Below are positions 25,301 through 32,757 of a DNA stretch of 41,563 nt, piece by piece. The stretch lies in assembly GCA_027006055.1 (NCBI GenBank), contig JALTKX010000220.1, forward strand, positions 1 through 41,563. Direction: 5' to 3'. Made by a program: the position numbers and the translations under genes. Numbering within the stretch: the stretch's first letter is position 1; every line of letters begins with the position of its first letter. The notes under the pieces were generated by a model that saw only the letters and a list, made by a program, of their open reading frames with translations, did not search any database and was not told the origin of the DNA. This DNA is from Calditrichia bacterium. GTDB lineage: Bacteria > Calditrichota > Calditrichia > Calditrichales > J004.

Positions 25301-25523
25301 CAGTCTTCACAAACCGGAATTTTCCCGCTACGACCTGAGGGGAAAACAGTGGATTATGGAAGGCGTGGGCGTTGAGCCGGATATTTTTGTCGATAATGAT
25401 CCCTATAAAGAATATATGGGAGAAGACCAGCAGCTTAACCGGGCCATCGAGGAAATACTGAAGGAACTGAAGACCAAAGAGAAAACCATTCCTCCCGTGC
25501 CTCCCTATCCGGACAAACATTAA
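22305..25523 (+). CDS. Tricorn-like exported S41 peptidase with beta-propeller and PDZ domains
   Basis: A 1072-residue protein related to the Tricorn protease. ATG 22305 gives a signal peptide (MRLILTLLMAVSFLFAGDE) and has GGAGG eight bases upstream; an upstream in-frame ATG at 22266 lacks both. WD40/TolB-like beta-propeller blades fill about residues 25-650, with repeated FSPDGK, WSPDGKWVAY and WSPDSRYITY motifs. The Tricorn core follows, with His737 in NVGHAYVGGG, then a PDZ domain (about 755-845) and the S41 catalytic domain. Ser960-Asp961 in EFSASDGDIF corresponds to the Tricorn nucleophile pair. Unlike cytoplasmic Tricorn it should act in the periplasm or outside, probably on peptides. 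A strong terminator follows. Confidence 0.92.
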   Translation: MRLILTLLMAVSFLFAGDEMRLLRFPAIHGQQIVFTFAGDLYTVNANGGTARKLTNHDGFEMFARFSPDGKTLAFTAQYDGNTEVYTMPAQGGVPTRLTFTATLGRDDVADRMGPNNIVMGWKNDGSQIAFRSRMRSFNSFNGSLYLVNLKGELPEQIPVVRGGFLSFSPDDSKMAYNRVFREFRTWKRYRGGMADDIWIFDFNTHKLSNVTENPAQDIIPMWIGDNIYFLSDRDNRMNLYVYNLKDKKTRQLTHYTEFDIKFPSNDERFIVYENGGYIYKFDTQSEKAEKVTIRIAEDFLSARPELKNVSKTIANYEISPDGRRALFGARGDVFTVPAKEGITRNLTQTPAVHERAAKWSPDGKWVAYISDKSGEDEIYIQARDGLSPPVRITKNGDTYKYNLYWSPDSKKLLWADRRQRLRYVDIHTKKITEVRQAKAWEIRQYAWSPDSRYITYVLPEAEVMNRIYIYSLKSKKSIPVTDGWYSSGNPHFSADGKYLFFTSNRDFNPIYSQTEWNHAYTDMSRVYLITLSGKTASPFAPQNDEVSLGKSKDDGKKESGSIKVAIDFNGITGRIVGLPVKASNYFSLASVKGKVFYQRRGRGDEKTRLLVYSLKDKKETDLGAVDGYEISADGKKMLVSASGAYAIVDIPSAPVKMDKKLNLSEMQVWVNKKLEWTQIFNEAWRQMREFFYAPNMHGVDWKAVHDKYAQLLPYVKHRNDLTYILGEMVGELNVGHAYVGGGDRPMPRRIKMGLLGAQVAKDKSGYYKITRILKGQNWNKATRSPLTEIGVNAHEGDFILAVNGKSTKEMSNLFTALQNTAGREVTLKLNSAPVLKGARDVIVRPIADEAALYYYNWVQANIEKVNKATGGKVGYVHIPDMGVHGLNEFAKYFYPQLRKKALIVDVRGNGGGNVSPMIIERLRREAVMIDIARNSIPETDPGQMIYGPMIALADEFSASDGDIFTYRFKAHKLGKVVGKRTWGGVVGIRGSLPFVDGGSLHKPEFSRYDLRGKQWIMEGVGVEPDIFVDNDPYKEYMGEDQQLNRAIEEILKELKTKEKTIPPVPPYPDKH

Positions 25524-25540
25524 CATTTTTTTACATGCAT

Positions 25541-25575
25541 GGCCGCTGTATGGGGAATACGGCGGCCTTTTTTTA
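25541..25575 (+). terminator. Intrinsic terminator after the S41 peptidase gene
   Basis: GGCCGCTGTAT and ATACGGCGGCC form an 11-base stem (one G-T pair) around a five-base loop and are followed by seven T residues. It starts 18 bases after the peptidase stop. Confidence 0.9.
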
Positions 25576-25669
25576 TTTTATGGGCTACCGGAGAAACTTA
25601 TGGCTGTTATTACAGTAAGGAACGGAAACCGAAAAAAATACGCTTTTTACCACCGGGGGCTCTTCCCGT

Positions 25670-26872
25670 ATGAAATATTTTTGTAGATTGTCCGATATGC
25701 GTTATCTGATACTTTTCTCCATTCTTGTGCTACGTTTTCCTCTTTCCGCAACTCCGGATGGCGACCCCTGGACTCCTCCGGAAAGCGAAAAGCTGCTGGA
25801 CATGCTGGATGATATTTATAATCTGGATTTTGATCGCTACCGGCAGAAACAGGAGCGCTATCTGGCGCGCCATCCCCAACGGCCCGAAGGGGTGTTTATC
25901 GAAGCCATTGCCCTTTGGATGCGGATTCTGACGGATATATATAACCCGAAGTATGACGGTATTTTTGCCAATCGTCTTGATGAACTTATCGATCAGTTGG
26001 AAGAGTTTGAGGATGATGAAAAAATGGCGGAAGTGGCGGCCTTTTATATAAACGCCGCGGTTGGCTTTAAGGCCATAATGCATGTAACCCGTCAACAGTG
26101 GTTTTCGGCCGCTTTGGAAGGGCGCAAGGCCATCGGCGGTATTGAAAAGGCTATCGACGGACGATGGAACAATGCCGACGCCCACTTTGGCAGCGGTCTC
26201 TATCTCTATTATGCGGATATCATTCCCAAAAAATATCCCCTGCTCAAGGCTTTGTTGTTAATCTATCCCGAAGGTGACAAGGCGCGCGGCTTAAGCGACC
26301 TGGCCTATACGGCCGAGAACGGTCTTTTTGCCAGGGTTGTGGCGGCCTATATGTACAGCCTGATTTTATATACGCGCGAAAACCGTGTTTCCGAAGCTTA
26401 TAAAATCATGAGCGGCCTGTCCATGCGCTATCCGCAAAATCCTATTTTTATGATGTGGCAGGCCAGCATGGCCATTAAGCTGGGCCATACCGGGGAGGCC
26501 CTGCGGATTATGAAGGTGTATGAAAAGCGCATCCGTGAAAAGCAGCCTTTTTATCCCGGTCATAAGGAACGCATAGTACAGTTCCGCTATGGACAGATAT
26601 ATAGCAGAAGACATGAATATGCCAAGGCCATAGAACACTACAAAAAAGCCCTGAAGCCCATACCCGGTTTGTTGGGCGAGCGCCTGGAGCGCTACGAAGT
26701 GTACAGCCGCCTGCAGATGGGCTATGTTTATGAACGGATGAAAAGAGACGACCTCGCCCGGGAGCAGTTCGAGCGGGTACTGCAAATGGGGGATTATCAG
26801 CAAAGCAGGCGCTGGGCGCGGCAACATCTGAAAAAGATTGAGCAACGGCGGAATAACGGTACGGATGAGTAG
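25670..26872 (+). CDS. Exported TPR-containing protein of unknown function
   Basis: A 400-residue protein with an N-terminal hydrophobic segment (RYLILFSILVLRFPLSAT), probably a cleaved signal peptide, so it is likely periplasmic or outer-membrane associated. Two starts are possible: ATG 25670 (used here) and ATG 25697, which would give a more compact signal peptide; neither has a strong ribosome binding site. The body is helical, and TPR-like repeats are clear in the C-terminal half, for example RFGYG-type helices around AKAIEHYKKALKPIPGL and RLQMGYVYERMKRDDLAREQ. The N-terminal half matches no family I recognise. A two-TM protein follows 31 bases downstream, so they may be co-expressed. Confidence 0.8.
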   Translation: MKYFCRLSDMRYLILFSILVLRFPLSATPDGDPWTPPESEKLLDMLDDIYNLDFDRYRQKQERYLARHPQRPEGVFIEAIALWMRILTDIYNPKYDGIFANRLDELIDQLEEFEDDEKMAEVAAFYINAAVGFKAIMHVTRQQWFSAALEGRKAIGGIEKAIDGRWNNADAHFGSGLYLYYADIIPKKYPLLKALLLIYPEGDKARGLSDLAYTAENGLFARVVAAYMYSLILYTRENRVSEAYKIMSGLSMRYPQNPIFMMWQASMAIKLGHTGEALRIMKVYEKRIREKQPFYPGHKERIVQFRYGQIYSRRHEYAKAIEHYKKALKPIPGLLGERLERYEVYSRLQMGYVYERMKRDDLAREQFERVLQMGDYQQSRRWARQHLKKIEQRRNNGTDE

Positions 26873-26903
26873 CCGCTAACATCCTTGATATTTTGGAGGA
26901 GCC

Positions 26904-27500
26904 ATGAATAAATATATTGATAAAACCATACTGCTGGTGCTTACCGGAATTACCTTTATCGGCGGCTATGCTTTTTTAAGATACGCCTATAGGGTAACGG
27001 ACAGTACCCCGTTTACGCAGGAAATTGTCCTGATCATCCTCGGCACGGTGGCCACGGTACTCATTACGGCGCTTTTGCTGCGCAAACAATCCGCCGTGGA
27101 GATTGAGAAAGAGCAGAGCATAAAATTTATCGACCTTAAAACACGCACCTATGAAGACCTGATAGCAAAGATCGAAGAGATGTCCCTGGCGGAAAATATA
27201 TCCAACCGGGATCTTATCCGCATGCAGTTTATTACGCACCGCCTGGCTATTTTCTCCTCGCCGGAGGTTCTGGAGGAGTTCCAGCGCTTTTTGGAAGTGC
27301 TGATACAAAAAACCCGCGATGGAAAGATAAGCCGTGACGATTCCATTTCCCTGGCGGAAAGCCTGGCCAATCTGACCGTAAAAATTCGTGCCGATCTTAT
27401 CGGTGAAATGGACCGACAAAATCAATACAGCAGGGATAAAATCCGCAAGCAGATCCTTCTGAATTCCAGTGAATCCATGGAGCTGTTGCTGAAGGGCTAG
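26904..27500 (+). CDS. Two-TM membrane protein with cytoplasmic helical domain
   Basis: A 198-residue protein that I cannot assign. Two membrane segments are visible (about residues 8-27 and 41-60) joined by a short polar loop. A cytoplasmic domain of about 135 residues follows, predicted all-helical, with KFIDLKTRTYEDLIAKIEEM and LIRMQFITHRLAIFSSPEVL. The shape resembles small hypothetical membrane proteins seen in many bacteria without known function. GGAGGA seven bases before the ATG gives a firm start. Its stop codon TAG shares the palindrome CTAG with the stop of the convergent transporter gene, so the two genes overlap tail to tail by four bases. Confidence 0.75.
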   Translation: MNKYIDKTILLVLTGITFIGGYAFLRYAYRVTDSTPFTQEIVLIILGTVATVLITALLLRKQSAVEIEKEQSIKFIDLKTRTYEDLIAKIEEMSLAENISNRDLIRMQFITHRLAIFSSPEVLEEFQRFLEVLIQKTRDGKISRDDSISLAESLANLTVKIRADLIGEMDRQNQYSRDKIRKQILLNSSESMELLLKG

Positions 27501-28876
27501 CGCCCGCCGCCGCGCCTGCTTTTGTAGCGGGCGACGCCAAGAAGGAAGGCACTGAAGATCAACCCCGGCAGGAAGGCCTTAAATCCTAAAAAATACCCGC
27601 CATGGTATTGGGCCGTGATATGCCAGCCCACGGTAAACAGAAATGAAAAAAGCATTACCGGAAAGATATACGCCCTGTTCACTCTAAAACCGGGATAGAG
27701 GGCCAAAAGAATGGGCCAGATCAGCGGCGGAATAAACAAGGTACCCAACACATACCATAAGCGCACCACCGAAGGTATCCACACGATAAGCATAAGGGCC
27801 ACGGCCACGCTGGCGATCAATCCCATGCGGGTATAAAAACGGACTTCCAGATCACTGTCCTTGCGGCTGAGTTGGGCCAGAATGTCTCGACCGATGGTCT
27901 GGGCGGAGAGGAAGCTATAGCTATCCACGGTGGACATGGTTACCGCCAGCAAGGCTGTAAAAAAAAGTCCCTGGAGCAAAAGCGGCAAAACCGATTCGGC
28001 CAAAAGCGGATAGAGCATCAGTGGCTCCAGTCCCGGAAAGTAAACCACGCCATAAAGGGCGGTGGAAAGGGTAAGCATGTCAAAAACGAACCAAAACAGA
28101 ATGGAAAGCAGAACACCGTTCCGCGCCGTACGTTCATCGCGGGTGGCGGCCACTCTTTGATGAAAAGAGGGGTCGATGAAGGTCCAACTGGCGATAAAGA
28201 ACCAAACCAGAAGTTCCTGAAAGGAAAGGCCTCCCGTAAAAGATTTGAGACGGGGGCCGAGTTGTGTCCATAAGTGCAGCGGCGAGCCATAGTAGTACCA
28301 CAGATAGCCCAGGAGAAGAAAAAAACCGCCAAACATCAACAGAAACTGCATTCTATCGGTTTTCACCACGGAGCGAAAGCCGCCCTGATAAACATAGGCC
28401 ACGGAGAACAAGGCCCCGGCCAGGGTGGCGTAGAGCATCGGCCAGTCCAATAGCCGGCCCAGGATAACGCCGGTGCTTAAAATATAGGGCGCGGGCGAGG
28501 TTAAAAAAAGTATCAGCACGCTGCCGAAGGCCCCGGCTTTTTTATCAAAATGGCGGTAAAGCAGATCGGGGATGGAAAGGTATGAAGCCCGGCGAAGCCT
28601 GGGAACCAGGAAAAAAGCAAACAGCGCCGCGAAAAGATAGTAGGGCACGCCGAATACCAGCCAGGTGGAGAGCCCGTTTAAAGCGGCAAATTCCCCGATG
28701 CCCAGTATGCCGCCATACCAGGTGGTTACCAGTGTGGCCACCATGGCCGGCAGGGTAAGGGTACGGTTGCTCAGCAGGTATTCTTCCTGAGAGCTGTCCT
28801 TGTTTCTGGCTTTCAGGCCCAGATAGCTTAACAGCGCTATATAGGCGCCAACCACCAGTAAATCAGTGCGGATCAC
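27497..28876 (-). CDS. SSS-family sodium/solute symporter, predicted thiamine or thiamine-precursor transporter
   Basis: A 459-residue polytopic protein of the solute:sodium symporter family with about 12-13 hydrophobic segments. Family features include the N-terminal EEYLLSNRTLTLPAM loop and first core helix ATLVTTWYGGILGIGEFAAL. There is also TMSTVDSYSFLSAQTIGRDI, the TM8-type segment that holds Ser/Thr sodium ligands in relatives. It is the last gene of an operon headed by a TPP riboswitch and containing thiamine pyrophosphokinase. The substrate is therefore most probably thiamine or a precursor such as HMP; the sequence alone does not define it. GTG 28876 overlaps the pyrophosphokinase stop (GTGA). 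In comparable Bacteroidetes operons this slot is usually held by PnuT, so this looks like a non-orthologous replacement. Confidence 0.88.
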   Translation of the reverse strand: MIRTDLLVVGAYIALLSYLGLKARNKDSSQEEYLLSNRTLTLPAMVATLVTTWYGGILGIGEFAALNGLSTWLVFGVPYYLFAALFAFFLVPRLRRASYLSIPDLLYRHFDKKAGAFGSVLILFLTSPAPYILSTGVILGRLLDWPMLYATLAGALFSVAYVYQGGFRSVVKTDRMQFLLMFGGFFLLLGYLWYYYGSPLHLWTQLGPRLKSFTGGLSFQELLVWFFIASWTFIDPSFHQRVAATRDERTARNGVLLSILFWFVFDMLTLSTALYGVVYFPGLEPLMLYPLLAESVLPLLLQGLFFTALLAVTMSTVDSYSFLSAQTIGRDILAQLSRKDSDLEVRFYTRMGLIASVAVALMLIVWIPSVVRLWYVLGTLFIPPLIWPILLALYPGFRVNRAYIFPVMLFSFLFTVGWHITAQYHGGYFLGFKAFLPGLIFSAFLLGVARYKSRRGGGR

Positions 28877-29517
28877 GGCAGCCGCTTTCCTTGCCGGTAA
28901 AGCAGAAGTCTGCCGCCGCTTAGAGAGACCGAGGCCGGTTGTTCGGCAACCACGTTACTAAGGCCGGTAAAGGAGACGTCCAGGGTTTCATTTTCCAGGG
29001 CATACTTCAGCCCCCGGGTGCGCACGCCGCGCGCGCCGCTAAAGGTGAACAGGGAGACGATGGTGCCGGGCGGGTCGGTAAGTCTGTTTTCTCCCGGATG
29101 CAGAAGTTCAAAACAACCGAAATCGTCATACAGCGTTAGCGGCCAGGGGGCGTTGTGGTTGTTGAAAATGATTAAATTAGCCAGGTTATGATCGGCGCGT
29201 CCCCCCAGCGCACCGATGATCATAACCCCGGCCGGATCGAGACCGCCCGCATAGGCCAGCGCCTTTTGCAGATCGGTCCGGTTTTGATCCGGCACGCGAA
29301 CAATTCTTTCCTCCGCCAGACCGGCCGCCTGACGGGGATCGTAAGAGTCCAGATCGCCGATAAGGCAATCCGGGGGGAGGTTGTAATAATGACAATGGGC
29401 CAGTCCGCCATCCGCCGCAATGATATAGTCGGCCTTTTTGCGCACATGGCGCACCAGGCTTTCCGCGGGGCGCCGGCCATTGGCGACGATAAGCACGTTT
29501 TTTTTACTCGAAGGCAT
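28873..29517 (-). CDS. Thiamine pyrophosphokinase
   Basis: A 214-residue enzyme that transfers pyrophosphate from ATP to thiamine, making TPP. Typical motifs are IIAADGG, then PPDCLIGDLDS (the GDxDS nucleotide/metal site), DQNRTDLQKAL (the QxxTD motif) and GALGGRADHNLANL (the GGRxDH motif). The C-terminal beta-sandwich domain that binds thiamine contains RGLKYALENE and the final GGRLLLY strand. ATG 29517 was chosen because it directly precedes the first strand; it overlaps the receptor gene by 14 bases. A longer open frame upstream only reads through receptor codons. Direct use of imported thiamine, rather than ThiL-type kinase action on thiamine phosphate, points to salvage. Confidence 0.94.
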   Translation of the reverse strand: MPSSKKNVLIVANGRRPAESLVRHVRKKADYIIAADGGLAHCHYYNLPPDCLIGDLDSYDPRQAAGLAEERIVRVPDQNRTDLQKALAYAGGLDPAGVMIIGALGGRADHNLANLIIFNNHNAPWPLTLYDDFGCFELLHPGENRLTDPPGTIVSLFTFSGARGVRTRGLKYALENETLDVSFTGLSNVVAEQPASVSLSGGRLLLYRQGKRLP

Positions 29518-31954
29518 AGCGCAGGCCCCCGAAAAAGTTGCGCGTGGCGCCGGGGAAGAATTCATCATCCTGCCCGTAAGACCAGTAGCGCTTATCCAGC
29601 ACATTGTTCACCTGAAAGTAAAGGGATACCGATCCTTGGGGCAGTAGCCCGCTAATGGTATAGCTGCCGTTGAGGTTGAGCAGGGCGTAGGCGTCCACGC
29701 GGTTTTGCTCGTTTTTAAAGTTGTCCGTGTATTGCGCTCCCACGTATTTTGCCGCCAGGCTCAGATAAAGCCCCTGCCGCTTGTAGCTGAGCCGGCCGTT
29801 GGCCACCAGATCGGGAAATCCGGCGATGGGGTTACCGTTCAGCTCCGTTTTTTGTCCGCTGCCGCTGTACACGGCATAGGAAAGCAGCGTGTTGCGGCTG
29901 TAGGAGACATTGCCGTTTAAGACCAGTTGGGGCAGGATATTCCATCGGCCGGAAAGCTCAAGACCATAATGCAGGGTACGCTCCGCGTTGCCCGTGCGCG
30001 GCTGGCCAAAGCGATCCAGTCCCCCTTTTTTAATGATCTCATTCAGAAAGTCCATATAATAAAGGTTCACATTAATGTTGCCCCACTGCCGCAGCAGGCG
30101 GTAGCCCACATCAACGCCGGTGAGAGTCTCCGGTTTTACCAGCGGGCGGCTAAAGTCATAACGGCCGTCTTCCTTTAGTTCAAATTCGGGCACAACCGCT
30201 CCCCAGGAGGCGGGCGTGCTGGCTTCCCCCGCGTCATAAAGGTTCTTTAGCCTCGGTTCGCGGGAAGTGCTGTATAGACTGACATAGGCGCGGCTGTTTT
30301 TATCGAGCAGAATGTTCAGCCCCATGCGCGGATTGATAAACAGATAGGGCACGTTGAAGCTGTTGCCGAGAAAGGCTTCGTCAAAAATGCGGTAGTTTTT
30401 GTAGGTGAGCTGCATGTCGGCCTGGATATTTATTTTATCCGACCATTGGTAGTTTTGGTGATAATAGAGGGAGGCGATTTCCTTGCCGCCCCGGTAGGAA
30501 TAGTAACGACGGGCGTTATCGCCCACAACGTCCGTCGGCAGGCCGCTCCCTTTTTGCAGACGCCCCCAATGCAGGGAACGGTGATAGCGCAGCTCGGCGC
30601 CGATCAGGATATCTCCCTGGCGGCTGCTCAGTTTCACCTGGGGCAACCATCCGACCTGATTGTTTTCCACAAAGGCGCGTATCAGGGCGTCACCGGGGAT
30701 GGTCAGGGTACTGTCATAGCCATATTCGGGCGTTAGCCGGAAGTATTCGGGCGTGCCCCAACTGCCGTCGTAGTCAAAATATCCCGCGCCGCTTATATAA
30801 AACAGGGTGTTGTTAAGCTGCCAGTTTTTGTTTATCTGCCATTCATGCAGCAGTTCCACATGGGGCTGGCTGAAGGACTCGGTTTCGTCGGAGCGCCGTT
30901 CTCCAAAATAAGCCACTTTTTTACCGGTGGAGTCCACGCCGAAATAGCTCCAGTTGGCCCGGCGCAGCTTATCATCATTGTTTACAAAGCGGGGCAGGCC
31001 GTTGTATACCAGGCCGTCACGAATCGGACCGCCGTAAAAATGGAGGCGCAGGCTGCTGTTTTTATCGTAGCGGGCGGCGCCGACGAAAAAACTTTTAAAA
31101 TCGACCCAGGCCCGTTCCCGGTAACCGTCGCTGGTAATCTGCGAGGCCCGGCCGTAAATGAGGTAATGGTCGGACATCAGGCCGCTGTTAAAATAGAAGG
31201 ATTTTTTTTCCGTGTTAAAGGAACCGCGGCCAAAGTCGGCCTTCAGCTTGAGCCCGGGGGAGAAATGGTCGGTTTTAATGTTGATGGAACCGCCGATGGC
31301 CGCCGGACCGTAAAAGGCATTGCCTGCCCCGCGCTGGCTTTGTATGGATTGTATGTTGGCGCTCAGGTCGGGAAAGTTGACCCAATAAACATTGTGGTCT
31401 TCCGGGTCGTTTTGCGGCACGCCGTTGATCATAACGGCTATGCGGCGTTGATCGAAGCCGCGTATGGAAAGATAGTTATAGCCGATGCCGTTTCCGCCTT
31501 CGGAGTAGAACGTGGTGGAAGGCAGCTCGGCCAGAAGTTCCGGTATATCCTGAGTGGTGTGGCGAAGACGGAGTTCTTCCTTACGGATTTCGCTGTAGGT
31601 GGTACTGCTGGCCGGATCGTTTACCTGGGTGGCCACGGCCGTTACAATGGGCCCGTCCAGAATATGCCGGCCGAGCATGATGGTAATGCTGGTATCCCGG
31701 CGTGCCGTAAGGGTCGTCTCGTTTTCGGCATAACCCACATAAGAGGCCACCAGGGTAATGGTTTTATTTTGAGGCGCCTGTATGCGGAAGCCCCCGCGCG
31801 CATTGCTGGCGGTTCCGGAGGCGGTATTTTTCAGATAAAGATTGACGCCCTCCAGAGGTTCGTGCGTATCGGCGGAAAGCACCCGGCCGCTGACGGTTAT
31901 GTTTTGGCCGCGGGCAAAGGCCGCGACAAGAAGAATAAGTAAAATATGTTTCAT
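29504..31954 (-). CDS. TonB-dependent outer-membrane receptor, predicted thiamine uptake
   Basis: An 816-residue receptor. A signal peptide (MKHILLILLVAAFARG) precedes a carboxypeptidase-regulatory-like beta-sandwich domain (about residues 18-100, NITVSGRVLSADTHEPLEGV). The plug domain follows (about 115-230), with LSIRGFDQRRIAVMINGVPQ and YGPAAIGGSINI. A 22-strand-type barrel fills the rest and ends in FFGGLRYAFE, so the usual terminal Phe is followed by one residue. It is the first gene after the TPP riboswitch and terminator, so thiamine or a derivative is the predicted substrate. This corresponds in role to the omr1-type receptors predicted in Bacteroidetes. AAGGAG lies 18 bases before the ATG, rather far for a ribosome binding site. 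Confidence 0.93.
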   Translation of the reverse strand: MKHILLILLVAAFARGQNITVSGRVLSADTHEPLEGVNLYLKNTASGTASNARGGFRIQAPQNKTITLVASYVGYAENETTLTARRDTSITIMLGRHILDGPIVTAVATQVNDPASSTTYSEIRKEELRLRHTTQDIPELLAELPSTTFYSEGGNGIGYNYLSIRGFDQRRIAVMINGVPQNDPEDHNVYWVNFPDLSANIQSIQSQRGAGNAFYGPAAIGGSINIKTDHFSPGLKLKADFGRGSFNTEKKSFYFNSGLMSDHYLIYGRASQITSDGYRERAWVDFKSFFVGAARYDKNSSLRLHFYGGPIRDGLVYNGLPRFVNNDDKLRRANWSYFGVDSTGKKVAYFGERRSDETESFSQPHVELLHEWQINKNWQLNNTLFYISGAGYFDYDGSWGTPEYFRLTPEYGYDSTLTIPGDALIRAFVENNQVGWLPQVKLSSRQGDILIGAELRYHRSLHWGRLQKGSGLPTDVVGDNARRYYSYRGGKEIASLYYHQNYQWSDKINIQADMQLTYKNYRIFDEAFLGNSFNVPYLFINPRMGLNILLDKNSRAYVSLYSTSREPRLKNLYDAGEASTPASWGAVVPEFELKEDGRYDFSRPLVKPETLTGVDVGYRLLRQWGNINVNLYYMDFLNEIIKKGGLDRFGQPRTGNAERTLHYGLELSGRWNILPQLVLNGNVSYSRNTLLSYAVYSGSGQKTELNGNPIAGFPDLVANGRLSYKRQGLYLSLAAKYVGAQYTDNFKNEQNRVDAYALLNLNGSYTISGLLPQGSVSLYFQVNNVLDKRYWSYGQDDEFFPGATRNFFGGLRYAFE

Positions 31955-31989
31955 GGGTTCCGTTATTTTTATGCTCCTTCCGGGAGGGC

Positions 31990-32020
31990 AAAAAAAAAGC
32001 CATCCCGAATCGGAATGGCT
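31990..32020 (-). terminator. Riboswitch-controlled intrinsic terminator
   Basis: On the minus strand AGCCATTCCG and CGGGATGGCT form a ten-base stem (one T-G pair) with a three-base loop, followed by nine T residues. It lies between the TPP aptamer and the receptor start. This suggests that TPP binding favours termination before the operon, i.e. transcriptional control. Confidence 0.88.
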
Positions 32021-32036
32021 TTTTAAGAGTTTTTAA

Positions 32037-32110
32037 CGCTCCCTCCGCCGGTATTATCCGGATCAGGTTGTAAGGGTATGTTCTCAGTCCGCCAGGCGGA
32101 CACCCCCGCA
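32037..32110 (-). promoter_or_regulatory. TPP (THI-box) riboswitch aptamer
   Basis: Read on the minus strand, the conserved THI-box elements appear in order. GGGGGTGTCC opens helix P1/P2, then CTGAGA, then ATACCC, then the hallmark ACCTGATCCGGATAATACC, and finally CGGCGGAGGGAGC closing P1. The variable P3 arm is CCGCCTGGCGG. This is a near-consensus bacterial TPP aptamer, placed 83 bases upstream of the TonB receptor gene with a terminator in between. It identifies the downstream receptor, kinase and symporter as thiamine genes and predicts repression when TPP is plentiful. Confidence 0.96.
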
Positions 32111-32128
32111 GTAATATTTATTTTTCGC

Positions 32129-32158
32129 TAAATTTACAAAGAATTTAAAAGAATGCAA
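32129..32158 (-). promoter_or_regulatory. Candidate promoter of the thiamine operon
   Basis: On the minus strand TTGC and TAAATTTA, 18 bases apart, lie just upstream of the TPP aptamer. TAAATTTA differs from TAnnTTTG only in the last base. The position is right for transcription starting at the aptamer, but the match is imperfect. Confidence 0.35.
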
Positions 32159-32164
32159 GCGGCC

Positions 32165-32605
32165 TTATTTGTCCAGGGCCTCCTTCACCGCTTTTAGCTC
32201 GCTCAGGCGCTGTTCAATCTGTTCTTCCAGGCGCTCTATCTGCCGGCGGATATTTTCCTCGGCCTGTATCTTCGGCTTGCGTCTCTCCCGGGAGGCAATA
32301 TCGTTAATGGCCAGTTGAATCAGCTCGATCTGATTGTTGTAGTTTTTTATCTCATCAATCAGCATGGGCAGGGTTTCATGCCCGGCCAGGCGTTCGATGT
32401 TGTTTTCCAGCAGATGGGGATAGACGGTTGTGCCCAGCAATAAAAACTTTTTATCGCGGGCGCTTTCCAACTGATGTTTTTCAAAATGCAGCTTGGCGAT
32501 TTTGCCGTAGTCTTCCGCTATATCCTTTAAGGTAATGGCGTTGCTCTTTACGGAAACATAGTTTTCCTCAAAGCTTTTTTTCAGTTTTTCCAGAATTTCC
32601 TTCAT
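32165..32605 (-). CDS. Hypothetical coiled-coil protein
   Basis: A 146-residue, fully helical, strongly charged protein with no signal peptide or membrane segment. The C-terminal half (about residues 108-146) is a clear coiled coil, with NIRRQIERLEEQIEQRL and SELKAVKEALDK. The N-terminal half contains LKKSFEENYVSVKSNAITLK. I recognise no family. It is divergent from the response-regulator gene across a 152-base AT-rich gap that must hold both promoters; I see no clear consensus there apart from a TATATTTT-like stretch near 32680 on the minus strand. AAGGA lies ten bases before the ATG. It ends seven bases before the promoter candidate of the thiamine operon. Confidence 0.65.
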   Translation of the reverse strand: MKEILEKLKKSFEENYVSVKSNAITLKDIAEDYGKIAKLHFEKHQLESARDKKFLLLGTTVYPHLLENNIERLAGHETLPMLIDEIKNYNNQIELIQLAINDIASRERRKPKIQAEENIRRQIERLEEQIEQRLSELKAVKEALDK

Positions 32606-32757
32606 GTAAGCGCATCCTTTTTAATTTTTATTAAAGCGCTCTTTTGTACGCTTCGTCTTGTTTGATTATATTTTACAAAATATATGGGATAAAATATACT
32701 TTTGTTAACCGGGTTCCTTTTCCCGTTCCTTTATTATACTAATCATCCGGGGAAGAT

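Noticed and set aside
30845-31942. 365-codon plus-strand open frame inside the TonB receptor gene
   Set aside because: It is antisense to the receptor's plug and barrel, shows no recognisable motif, and has the Gly/Ala/Val-rich composition of a shadow frame.
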